Shown: positions 17,708 through 25,131 of the stretch, piece after piece | How the letters are laid out: the number at the start of each line of letters is the position of its first letter | Numbering within the stretch: the stretch's first letter is position 1 | Source: DATLLJ01 sp035537875 | GTDB taxonomy: Bacteria > Acidobacteriota > Vicinamibacteria > Vicinamibacterales > CAVVIG01 | Assembly: GCA_035537875.1 (NCBI GenBank) | Contig: DATLLJ010000037.1 | Coordinates: 62,001 to 126,000, forward strand | Direction of reading: 5' to 3' | DNA: 64,000 nt | The notes under the pieces: model-generated | Told to the model about the DNA's origin: nothing | The model's database searches: none | Seen by the model: only the letters and a program-made list of their open reading frames with translations | Position numbers and translations under genes: made by a program

Positions 17708-17995
17708 TCAGCTCGACCAGTAAGCCGGAAGGTTCGGCTTCGTCTCGCGGAGTATCTGGAGGACCACGCGACGATCGTCGGCCGAAGTCCCTGCGTACTC
17801 CACGGGCAACCCGTGCCGGCCGCGCACAGACGAAATCAACCCAGCGTCGACCAGCAACTGCACCGCCTTGACGAGAATGTGCGGCGACACTCGGTACGCG
17901 CGGCTGACTTCGCGGACGGGACCGAGCCGATCCTGATGCACTGCCAGGTACAACAACAGTCGCAGCGAGTAGTCCGAGAACTTGGTCAGTTTCAC
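17708..17995 (-). CDS. Short Rrf2-type regulator with a foreign C-terminus (probable chimera)
   Basis: 95 residues. The first 60 are a clean Rrf2 winged-helix (KLTKFSDYSLRLLLYLAVHQ, VSPHILVKAVQLLVDAGLIS, SVRGRHGL). Normal Rrf2 proteins continue for another 70 residues with wing and Fe-S cysteines; here none follow. From residue 64 the sequence EYAGTSADDRRVVLQILRET then KPNLPAYW resembles the end of the haem protein at 37963-39267 (YAHLSAADREAILGILRDTK). A deletion fusing a regulator to the tail of a cytochrome-like gene is the simplest reading. GTG start at 17995, 18 bases after the lipoprotein gene. DNA binding may survive; Fe-S sensing cannot. Confidence 0.65.
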   Translation of the reverse strand: MKLTKFSDYSLRLLLYLAVHQDRLGPVREVSRAYRVSPHILVKAVQLLVDAGLISSVRGRHGLPVEYAGTSADDRRVVLQILRETKPNLPAYWSS

Positions 17996-18013
17996 CAGGG
18001 GCCTACATCTATC

Positions 18014-19408
18014 TTAGCGAGCCGCGAGCTCGAGGGTCGCGAGGGCGTCGGCCGTTGCCAGATAGATCTTCCCATCCTTGCTGACGGCGATGGATCGTAT
18101 CCCGCCGATCGTGTTTCGCAGCAGCCGCTCGGTCCCGAGGACGCGGGTGGGCTCCATCGCATCGAACCGCACGCGCAGCAGATGCTGGCCTTCGTCCGAG
18201 GCGATGAGAAGGTTGCCGTGCAGGGCGGGGACGGCATCGGCGCCGTAGAAAGCGAGCGACGAGGGCCGCGTGCCACGCGGCAACGCGTAGGACGTGACCC
18301 TCACACCGCGGCGTCCGGCGCCCGTGGCGGCACCGATCGCCGCGACGACCGCAGAGTTCTCCGTCATCTGATCGGCGATCCACAGCAGACGCGACTGCGG
18401 CTGCCAGGCGAAGCCGCGCGGCGATCGAAGATCGGATGCGTACATCGGTGTGAGGCCCGCCTGATCGCCAGGCGTCGTTCCGTCCGGATTGAGCCGGAGA
18501 ATCTTGCCGTTCGGCACCGAGTAGTCCCCGGCCTGCTGCGCGTTCCCTCCATCGTCGAGCGCAACGAACAGGGTGCCGTCGGCGTCGGCTCTCAACGATC
18601 CCGTCGCCGGGGACGCGGCGGGCACCGCATCGAGCAGAACGATCGGTGAGAAAAAGGTGTTCGCTGCCTCACGGAAGCGTAGGAGCGCAAACGCCTGACC
18701 TCCGTCGCGGGATGCCCTCGTGCCGAGCACATACACGAAGCCTGTCTGTTCGAAGCGCTGATCGATCGCGAGGGCAAGCCATCGCGTGTCGTCGAGCGCG
18801 AGGGCCGGTTCGGCGGCGAGCCGGCCGTCCGGCATCAGCACGCGGACCCGTCCGGTCTCCTCGGCGATGAACAGGCGGCCGTCTGGCGCGAACGCCATGT
18901 CGACCGGGTTTGTGACTCCTTGCGCGATCCGATCGAGCCGCAGTTGCAGACCGTCCGTCGTGGCGAGCGCCATCTGCTCAGGCCAGGTGGATGCGGGACC
19001 GGGAGCCGGAGCGGCCGCCAGAGCTGTTTTGGTCACCTGGATCCCCGCCGACCGGGGGCTTTCGAGTACAACTCCGTCGATAATGAATGCAGCGAGCTCG
19101 ATGGTGTGAGGCCCGACCGTCATGTCAGGCAGCGGTGCGCTACACTGGAATAAGGTTGCACTCTGGGACGTCTCACACGATGCACCGGCCAGCTCGCCGC
19201 GGCTTCCATCGAGATAGATGGCGTAGTGGAAGGTCGCCAGCTCGGCCTGGCTCTGCGCGAACTGCATCCACCCGAGCCGCTCGCTCCCGGTGACCATTTC
19301 GTTCCCCCCGGGAGCCGTCTCCGGAGGTTCGGGCGTGTCCTGGCCGCACGCGGCGGCCAAAATGGCTGCGAGGAACCAGAAACGGATCGGACGACGAGGG
19401 CGAGCCAC
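18014..19408 (-). CDS. Lipoprotein with glucose/sorbosone dehydrogenase-like propeller
   Basis: 464 residues. A lipoprotein signal ends in LAAACGQ (lipobox Cys about 21). A region of about 100 residues without assignment (PHTIELAAFIIDGVVLESPR) precedes a six-bladed propeller typical of PQQ-dependent soluble sugar dehydrogenases (MAFAPDGRLFIAEETGRVRV, LRADADGTLFVALDDGGNAQ, IAVSKDGKIYLATADALA). The calcium- and PQQ-binding residues cannot be confirmed by eye, so activity is uncertain. GTG start at 19408, with TATCGT six bases before it and no Shine-Dalgarno sequence. Divergent from a related dehydrogenase only 32 bases away. Confidence 0.82.
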   Translation of the reverse strand: MARPRRPIRFWFLAAILAAACGQDTPEPPETAPGGNEMVTGSERLGWMQFAQSQAELATFHYAIYLDGSRGELAGASCETSQSATLFQCSAPLPDMTVGPHTIELAAFIIDGVVLESPRSAGIQVTKTALAAAPAPGPASTWPEQMALATTDGLQLRLDRIAQGVTNPVDMAFAPDGRLFIAEETGRVRVLMPDGRLAAEPALALDDTRWLALAIDQRFEQTGFVYVLGTRASRDGGQAFALLRFREAANTFFSPIVLLDAVPAASPATGSLRADADGTLFVALDDGGNAQQAGDYSVPNGKILRLNPDGTTPGDQAGLTPMYASDLRSPRGFAWQPQSRLLWIADQMTENSAVVAAIGAATGAGRRGVRVTSYALPRGTRPSSLAFYGADAVPALHGNLLIASDEGQHLLRVRFDAMEPTRVLGTERLLRNTIGGIRSIAVSKDGKIYLATADALATLELAAR

Positions 19409-19440
19409 TGGTCTACGATACTCCGCGCAGGAGTGATTTC
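19409..19440. promoter_or_regulatory. Compact divergent promoter between two PQQ-dehydrogenase-like genes
   Basis: Only 32 bases separate the two start codons. TACGAT (19414-19419) read on the plus strand and TATCGT (19420-19415) read on the minus strand are overlapping, nearly symmetric TANNNT hexamers. One element could therefore fire in both directions. The plus gene keeps a ribosome-binding site (GCAGGAG, 19427-19433); the minus gene would be leaderless. No convincing -35 boxes are visible. Confidence 0.4.
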
Positions 19441-20697
19441 ATGCGTCTCGCGCTCGACAACGGCTTGTTGGTCGCGGCGTTGACGGCCGGCGTTCTTCTG
19501 GCGGCCGCCGCCGGCGCGGAGGCACAGATTGGAGCGCGTCGGCACGCGTCGGGTTTCACCAGTCCGGTGGCCTTCGTTCAGGATCCCGACAATCGCAACG
19601 TACAGTTCGTCGTGGAGCAGGGCGGACGCATTCGGGTCGTCCGTGACGGCGCCGTGCTGGAGGCCGACTTCCTCAATCTCACCGGGGAGGTGCAGTCCGG
19701 CGGCGAGCGTGGGCTGCTGGGGATGGCCTTCGCTCCCCAGGGCGGCAGCGGTCGCTTCTTCGTCAACTTCACCAGCCCCTCGGGCGACACGGTCGTTGCC
19801 AGATTCCGGCGGAACGCCGGCGCCTTGACGGCCGATCCAGCGTCACGGTTCGATCTCAGGTGGGGCGGCGCCGGCGGTCCGACGAGCATCGCGCAACCAT
19901 TCGCCAACCACAACGGCGGCAACCTGGCGTTCGGTCCCGACGGGTACCTCTATATCGGACTGGGCGACGGAGGATCGGGCAACGATCCCGCGCATCGCGC
20001 GCAGAACCCGCAGGAACTGCTCGGCAAAATGCTTCGCATCGACGTCAACGTCGCCGACTCGCATCCGAGCGGCTACCAGGTACCTGGAGACAACCCGTTT
20101 GCGGCCGGTCAGGGTCCGGTGGCGGCACGCCCGGAAATCTGGAGCTTCGGATGGCGGAACCCATGGCGCTACTCGTTCGACGACCCGGCACGCGGTGGCA
20201 CGGGGGCGCTGGTGCTCGGCGACGTGGGGCAGAACAGCTTCGAAGAAATCGACTACGAGCCACGTGGCCGCGGCGGCCGTAATTACGGGTGGCGAAATCG
20301 AGAAGGGGCGCACGACAACGTCACGTCTCTGCCTCCCGCTTATACCCCTCTGATCGATCCGATTTTCGAGTACGGCCGGTCGTCAGGTCAGTCGGTGACC
20401 GGCGGTCTCGTCTATCGTGGCCCGGCGCTGCCGACCACCTATCAGGGCAGGTATTTCTTCGCTGACTTCGTGTCCGGTCGCATCTGGTCGATCGCCCTGA
20501 CGATCAATTCGGCAACCGGCGAGGCCACGGCCTCCCAACTGACCGAGCATACGAGCGAGCTGGGAGCGTTAGGCAACATCAGCTCCTTTGGCGTCGACGC
20601 CGATGGTGAGACGTACGTCGTCAGCTATTCGCTAGGCAGCGTTTTCAAGATCATCGGTCCGCCACCGGCCCCAACCGGACTCCGGATCATCCACTGA
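19441..20697 (+). CDS. Periplasmic PQQ-dependent sugar dehydrogenase (GSDH family)
   Basis: 418 residues. A signal peptide (LLVAALTAGVLLAAAAGAEA) is followed by the full glucose/sorbosone dehydrogenase propeller. Hallmarks are VEQGGRIRVVRDG, ERGLLGMAFAP, NHNGGNLAFGPDGYLYIGLG then DGGSGNDP, and PEIWSFGWRNPWRYSFD. These match E. coli YliI-type aldose sugar dehydrogenases, which oxidise aldoses to lactones with PQQ in the periplasm (family knowledge). A short C-terminal stub (PPPAPTGLRIIH) may be the start of a lost or linker domain. GCAGGAG lies seven bases before the ATG. It is followed by the BlaI/BlaR1 pair 89 bases downstream, probably a separate unit. Confidence 0.9.
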   Translation: MRLALDNGLLVAALTAGVLLAAAAGAEAQIGARRHASGFTSPVAFVQDPDNRNVQFVVEQGGRIRVVRDGAVLEADFLNLTGEVQSGGERGLLGMAFAPQGGSGRFFVNFTSPSGDTVVARFRRNAGALTADPASRFDLRWGGAGGPTSIAQPFANHNGGNLAFGPDGYLYIGLGDGGSGNDPAHRAQNPQELLGKMLRIDVNVADSHPSGYQVPGDNPFAAGQGPVAARPEIWSFGWRNPWRYSFDDPARGGTGALVLGDVGQNSFEEIDYEPRGRGGRNYGWRNREGAHDNVTSLPPAYTPLIDPIFEYGRSSGQSVTGGLVYRGPALPTTYQGRYFFADFVSGRIWSIALTINSATGEATASQLTEHTSELGALGNISSFGVDADGETYVVSYSLGSVFKIIGPPPAPTGLRIIH

Positions 20698-20742
20698 ACC
20701 CCGCGGAATTCCTGCGCGTCACGGGCGCCGCGGCGGCAGCCC

Positions 20743-20772
20743 TTGACATGTTATATTTGTAACATTTATGCT
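20743..20772 (+). promoter_or_regulatory. blaI promoter with embedded BlaI-type operator
   Basis: A perfect -35 TTGACA (20743-20748) and a -10-like TATGCT (20767-20772) are 18 bases apart. The spacer is occupied by the palindrome TGTTA-N6-TAACA (20749-20764). This is the geometry expected of a repressor site that blocks RNA polymerase, and BlaI/MecI repressors are known to bind such dyads in their own promoters. Confidence 0.7.
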
Positions 20773-20786
20773 ACGCCAATAACATC

Positions 20787-21179
20787 ATGGCCAAGCCACT
20801 CCACACCGCGCTGACGCGCCGCGAGCGGCAGATCATGGACATCCTCTATCGTCGCGGGCGCGCGACCGCTGGAGACGTCATGGAGGACCTTCCCGGCAGT
20901 CCAAGCTATTCGACCGTTCGCACTCAGCTCCGGGTTCTCGAATCCAAGGGTCATGTCCGGCACGAGGAGGAAGGTCTGCGCTATGTCTATGTGCCGGAGG
21001 TTCCGCGGCATGCGGCACGGAAATCGGCGCTGCGGCATCTGATGACCACCTTCTTCGACGGGTCGGCAGAGAAAGTGGTCAGCGCACTGCTCGGCGGCGA
21101 AGGTGTCCGGCTCTCTGAGAAGGAACTCGAGCGGATCGCCGAACTGGTGGCGAAGGCGAAGAAAGAAGGGTCGCGATGA
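20787..21179 (+). CDS. BlaI/MecI-family transcriptional repressor
   Basis: 130 residues. The winged-helix of the penicillinase-repressor family is plain: LTRRERQIMDILYRRGRATA, GSPSYSTVRTQLRVLESKGH, then LRYVYVPEVPRHAARKSALR and a dimerisation tail with FFDGSAEKVVSALL. These dimers repress their own operon until the membrane protease partner is activated. Its stop overlaps the start of the BlaR1-like gene by four bases, so the two are translationally coupled. In this lineage such pairs are not necessarily linked to beta-lactamases, and none is nearby. Confidence 0.93.
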   Translation: MAKPLHTALTRRERQIMDILYRRGRATAGDVMEDLPGSPSYSTVRTQLRVLESKGHVRHEEEGLRYVYVPEVPRHAARKSALRHLMTTFFDGSAEKVVSALLGGEGVRLSEKELERIAELVAKAKKEGSR

Positions 21180-22869
21180 GCTTGCTCTTCGACAGCACGA
21201 TCAAAGTATCGCTCGTTCTTCTGGTGGCGATTGGAGCGGTGGAGGCGCTCGGTCGCCGATCCGCAGCCGTGCGCCATTGGGCGCTCGCCGTCGCCGTCGG
21301 ATGCGCCGCCGTTGTGCCGCTCCTCGGCCTTCTGGTTCCGACGTGGGATGTGCCTGTGGCGGTGTTCACCCCGGCATCAGAAGAAGCGACGTCGATTGTG
21401 ACCGCGACGGCGGTCGTGTTCGGAGAAGGGGCGGAACCGGGGCGGGCGCCCGAGGCGCCGCGCGCAACAACGATGACACGGCCGACCGGTTTCGCGTGGC
21501 CCGTGTGGTTGCCGCTGGTGTGGAGCGCCGGGGTGGCCGTCAGCCTGTTCACGCTCATCGTCGGTCTGACGCGATTGGCCTGGCTTGCCGCCTCGGCTGA
21601 GAAAGTGGACCGGGGGCGCCTGGTCGAAATCGCGGACGAGATTCGCCGCGCGTTCGGCTTGCGGCGCGATGTGAGGCTGTTGGTCAGCAGCGTTCCGGGG
21701 ACCCTCGGCACCTGGGGAGTGATTCGGCCGAAGGTGCTGCTTCCGGCCATCGCCCGCACCTGGTCTGACGATCGCGTTCGAATCGTTCTGCGCCACGAGC
21801 TGGTCCACGTACGGCGCGGTGACTGGATGATGCAACTGACAGCTGACGTCTTGCGCAGTCTGTACTGGTTCAACCCGCTCAACTGGCACGTCAGCGCGCG
21901 GCTGAGACGCGAAAGCGAACATGCGTGCGACGATGCCGTGCTGAACGCCGGTGTGGAGGAGTCCGAGTACGCCAGTCACACCTGCTCGATCTAGCCCGCA
22001 CAGTAAATGCCGAGAGACAGGGGTGGATGCCCGCGCCAGCGATGGCTCGCCCCTCCAGCCTTGCAGGGAGAATCAGCGTCATGTTGAACACCAGCGTCAA
22101 CCGCGCTCCGCTCACGCGATCGGCCCGTCTGGCGGCTGTCATCGCGCTTCTCGCCTTGACGATTTCCATCGCCGGATTCGGGGCACAGCGCTTCTTCACG
22201 GTCTCGGGGACCGTCGTTGATTCCACCAACCGATTCGTTCCCGACACGACGCTCGTGGTCACGAACGCCACGAGCCAAGCGAAGCACGAAATCAAGAGCG
22301 ACCCAACGGGCCATTTCGAGTTCGTGGGCCTGCCGCCAGGGGAGTACGCCTTCGAAGGGCGCAAACCGGGATTCTCCACCTACAAGGATACGTTCGTCGT
22401 CGTCGGTCGCGACATCGACCGCGCGGTCGAATTGAGAGTGGGCTCGCTCGAGGAGACGGTGACGGTGGTGGGCAGCTCCTCCGAGCCAGCGGGCCAACAG
22501 GAGGCGCGCCGGCAGGAACTGGCGCGGGAGCGCATCGACGAACTGAAACGCCGCGCCGAGGCGAGATGCGAAGGCGCGGTCAGCACCGTTGGCGGGAGCA
22601 TCATCCCTCCGGTCAAGCTGGTGAGTGTCAATCCACAGTATCCCGAGAACCTGAGAACGGCCCGCGTGGGCGGGGTCGTGACGGCGGATGTGGTGATCGG
22701 AATCGACGGACACGTGCAGGACATCCTGAACGTCAAATCCCCGTACCAAGAGCTCGAAGCCGCCGCCGTCGAAGCGGTCAGGCAATGGCAATTCAGTCAG
22801 ACATTGCTCAACTGCACGCCGACCGAGGTGCCGATGACGGTGACGATACGGTTTTCCGCTCAGCCGTGA
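21176..22869 (+). pseudogene. BlaR1 (M56 metallopeptidase)-TonB fusion broken by a 2-base frameshift
   Basis: The first frame (21176-21994, 272 residues) carries membrane helices (residues 7-55 and 108-140), the M56 zinc motif HELVHVRRGDW (207-217) and SEHACDDAVL. It then stops abnormally after YASHTCSI. A second frame continues HLLDLARTVNAERQGW, a membrane helix (SARLAAVIALLALTISIAGF), a carboxypeptidase-regulatory domain (FTVSGTVVDSTN..EYAFEG) and a TonB-C domain (VNPQYPENLRTARVGGVVTA..QWQFSQTLL). Deleting one CA unit of CACAC near 21976 joins them perfectly into about 563 residues. The TonB half could start on its own at ATG 22081, behind GGGAGA. Loss of function, phase variation and sequencing error all remain possible. 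Confidence 0.75.
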
Positions 22870-22892
22870 GCGGCCGCTCTGTCAGGCCGTCG

Positions 22893-23468
22893 TCAGGCGC
22901 GGCCGGCGAACTCGCGGGTCTCGGTGTGCACCCGGATCCGTTCGCCTTCTTTGATGAACAGAGGCACACGGATTTCGAGACCCGTCTCGAGTGTGGCGAG
23001 CTTCGTCACGCTGCCGCTCGCCGTGTCGCCCCGCGCCCCCAGTTCGGTGGACGCGACCCTCAACTCGACGTGAGGCGGGAACTGGACGCCGATCGGGTTT
23101 CCGTTGAACTTCTGGACCTGAACCATCAGGTTGTCCACCAACAGCTGCGTATCGTCGCCCAATACCTCCGATCGCAGCGTCAAACCGTCGAAGCTCTCCT
23201 GATCCATGAAGTGATACCCGCTGCTATCGGCATACAAATACGACGCTGAGACGGTCGTCAGGTCTGGCTCCCCGAACTTGTCGGCGGCCTTGAAAGTCTT
23301 GTCGAACACGGCTCGCGTCAGCAGATTCCGCATCTTGACTCGCACGAGCGTCTGGCCCCCACGGGCCGTCGGCCTGGAAATTTCCACGTCGAGGCAGTGG
23401 TAGGGCACGTTCTCGTACTCGAAGAACATCTTGCGCTTGAGTGCAATCGCCTCGATCAGCGCGGCCAC
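22893..23468 (-). CDS. efpL: Elongation factor P-like protein, EfpL/YeiP type
   Basis: 191 residues with all three EF-P domains. The loop that reaches the ribosomal P site reads SRPTARGGQTL, matching the PTARG tip of EfpL/YeiP rather than the PGKG of canonical EF-P. YHFMDQESF and RVPLFIKEGERIRVHT also match. EF-P proteins relieve ribosome stalling on polyproline; EfpL uses an arginine at the tip without the lysine modification (family knowledge). A GTG start at 23468-23466 overlaps the upstream stop by one base, so expression depends on the preceding gene. Whether a canonical efp also exists elsewhere cannot be seen here. Confidence 0.85.
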   Translation of the reverse strand: MAALIEAIALKRKMFFEYENVPYHCLDVEISRPTARGGQTLVRVKMRNLLTRAVFDKTFKAADKFGEPDLTTVSASYLYADSSGYHFMDQESFDGLTLRSEVLGDDTQLLVDNLMVQVQKFNGNPIGVQFPPHVELRVASTELGARGDTASGSVTKLATLETGLEIRVPLFIKEGERIRVHTETREFAGRA

Positions 23469-24583
23469 TAGGGAAGCACCCCGAAGACGTCCTGGTACTG
23501 CCGGATTCGCCCCTGGCTGAATGCGTTCATCAGATCGGCGATCGGGGCCACCAGGCTGACCAGGGTGAACGCCGGACGGTTGAGGACCGCCCGGATGAAC
23601 ACGCTCCTCTCGTCGTACGGCAGCGCAGCCACGTTGGCATAGAAGCTCCGCCACGCTCGCCGTCGATCGAACAGATATCGTTCAACGTTCGACAGATAGA
23701 AGGCGGTGACGGTCGCATTGCGCGAGGTGAGGTACGCACCGACCTCACGGAGGGCAGTCGGTCCGGCAAAGTCGCCGACGACGGGAATCACCAGGTTGTT
23801 CATCTCCAGCGTCCTGACGATGTGGTAGTGCCGCTCGCTGGAGAGAAAGCTGTGATGCTGTCCGTTGCCGTCGCTCTGCGTCATCAGGTCCGTGTACGTC
23901 GGCATGTCGACGCTCGGCCCGCCGCCGATCTGGTAGTTCAGCCGCGGACCTTCTCGAAAGAAAGTCGTGTATACGAACGTGAGGCTGGTGATGTCGGCAG
24001 CGGTCAGTTCAGCGCCACGGCTTCGAGTGAGCGTGTTGAGAATCTCGCGCAGGTTCGATTCGAACAGCTGCTGATCGGGCACGGCCCGTTCGTACGCGAG
24101 CAGCAACGCTTCGTCGGTGGCCTCCGAAGACAGATCGGCGGGCCGTTTTCGCGAGAAGAGCCGCGAGATGAAGTCGGCACGATTGTCGGCCAGCTGGAAC
24201 AGCGCTTTGTACATCAGATGTTCGACGAGATTCTGGCGCCGGATGTCGATAATGAACGCCATCCGCGGCTCCAGGGCCGCGATGTACGTGAAGTTCTGTT
24301 CGGGGCCGACGCCGAGGTAAACGCCGCCTCGACTCGTCCGGGCCTTGAGCGCAGGGATGACGGACTGGATCGTCGTCTCGTTCGACACGAAGTTGTCGAA
24401 GGGAAAGCTTCCGCCCGGTTCCGAGAGATCGGCGACCAGCGTCCAGAATTCAGCGTCGCTGATTTTCGACGGTAGATCCGCTGCCGCAACCGCTGCGGAT
24501 ACCGGGCGGTACGCCGCCGTGAAGCCCAAAGCGCAGGCGAAGAAGAGGGCCGCCAACACGCCGCGAAGGAGGGGACGACGCAT
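23468..24583 (-). CDS. Exported protein of unknown function (LIC_10091-like)
   Basis: 371 residues. An N-terminal signal (MRRPLLRGVLAALFFACALG) is followed by ISDAEFWTLVADLSEPGGSF and VYLGVGPEQNFTYIAALEPR then MAFIIDIRRQNLVEHLMYKA, phrases I associate with the poorly characterised LIC_10091 family. The fold hints at a Rossmann or methyltransferase-like core, but no catalytic residues are assignable. The ATG at 24583 is chosen over an ATG at 24595 because it begins the signal peptide directly. A TAAAAT lies 10 bases before it. It is cotranscribed and coupled with efpL. Confidence 0.7.
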   Translation of the reverse strand: MRRPLLRGVLAALFFACALGFTAAYRPVSAAVAAADLPSKISDAEFWTLVADLSEPGGSFPFDNFVSNETTIQSVIPALKARTSRGGVYLGVGPEQNFTYIAALEPRMAFIIDIRRQNLVEHLMYKALFQLADNRADFISRLFSRKRPADLSSEATDEALLLAYERAVPDQQLFESNLREILNTLTRSRGAELTAADITSLTFVYTTFFREGPRLNYQIGGGPSVDMPTYTDLMTQSDGNGQHHSFLSSERHYHIVRTLEMNNLVIPVVGDFAGPTALREVGAYLTSRNATVTAFYLSNVERYLFDRRRAWRSFYANVAALPYDERSVFIRAVLNRPAFTLVSLVAPIADLMNAFSQGRIRQYQDVFGVLP

Positions 24584-24782
24584 GTGAGGCCCCATTTTAC
24601 TCAACAGCGCCCTCTGGCACTGCGCGAATGCCCCCGGAGAACGCACCTCTACCTCCACAGGCAGCCGTTCAAGTCTGCCGACGAGCGTGCGCGGGTTCAG
24701 ACGAAAGGTGCGCTAACTGAGCCGGTCGGAGACGTACGCGAACAATGCAGGGCCGAAGCGCGGCGCGACGCCCCCTCCGGGC

Positions 24783-25040
24783 TCAAAGCGTGGCGCGTCG
24801 CCGGGTCAACATGCGGTAAATCATCAGCACGACAATGGCGCCGACGATTGACATCACCCAGCCAGCGCCTTGTTCGGGTCCGTACAACCCGAGCGCCCGT
24901 CCGAGGAAGCCGCCCAACAGGGCGCCAACCACGCCGAGTGCCATCGTCACAATGATGCCGCCGGGGTCGCGCCCCGGCATGACCAGCTTGGCGATTGCGC
25001 CAACGATGAGACCGAAAACGATCCAGCCAATGATTCCCAT
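24783..25040 (-). CDS. GlsB/YeaQ/YmgE-family small membrane protein
   Basis: 85 residues with three hydrophobic helices: GIIGWIVFGLIVGAIAKLVM, PGGIIVTMALGVVGALLGGF and GWVMSIVGAIVVLMIYRMLT. The PGRDPGG turn is characteristic of the transglycosylase-associated/GlsB family. These inner-membrane proteins rise under stress, but their biochemical role is not known. GGAGG stands six bases before the ATG. The 199 bases downstream, up to the next gene, show nothing distinctive. Confidence 0.9.
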   Translation of the reverse strand: MGIIGWIVFGLIVGAIAKLVMPGRDPGGIIVTMALGVVGALLGGFLGRALGLYGPEQGAGWVMSIVGAIVVLMIYRMLTRRRATL

Positions 25041-25131
25041 CACACACCTCCGGGCGGCCGTCCGGATGCACGCGACGTTCCAGGGCGGCGAGTAGGCTCG
25101 GAAAGTCGGGTGTAGCCCCAGCCCCGAGCCG

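Noticed and set aside
22850..22892. GAGCGGCCGCTC palindrome between the BlaR1-TonB gene and efpL as a terminator
   Set aside because: No loop of suitable size and no T-run on either strand.
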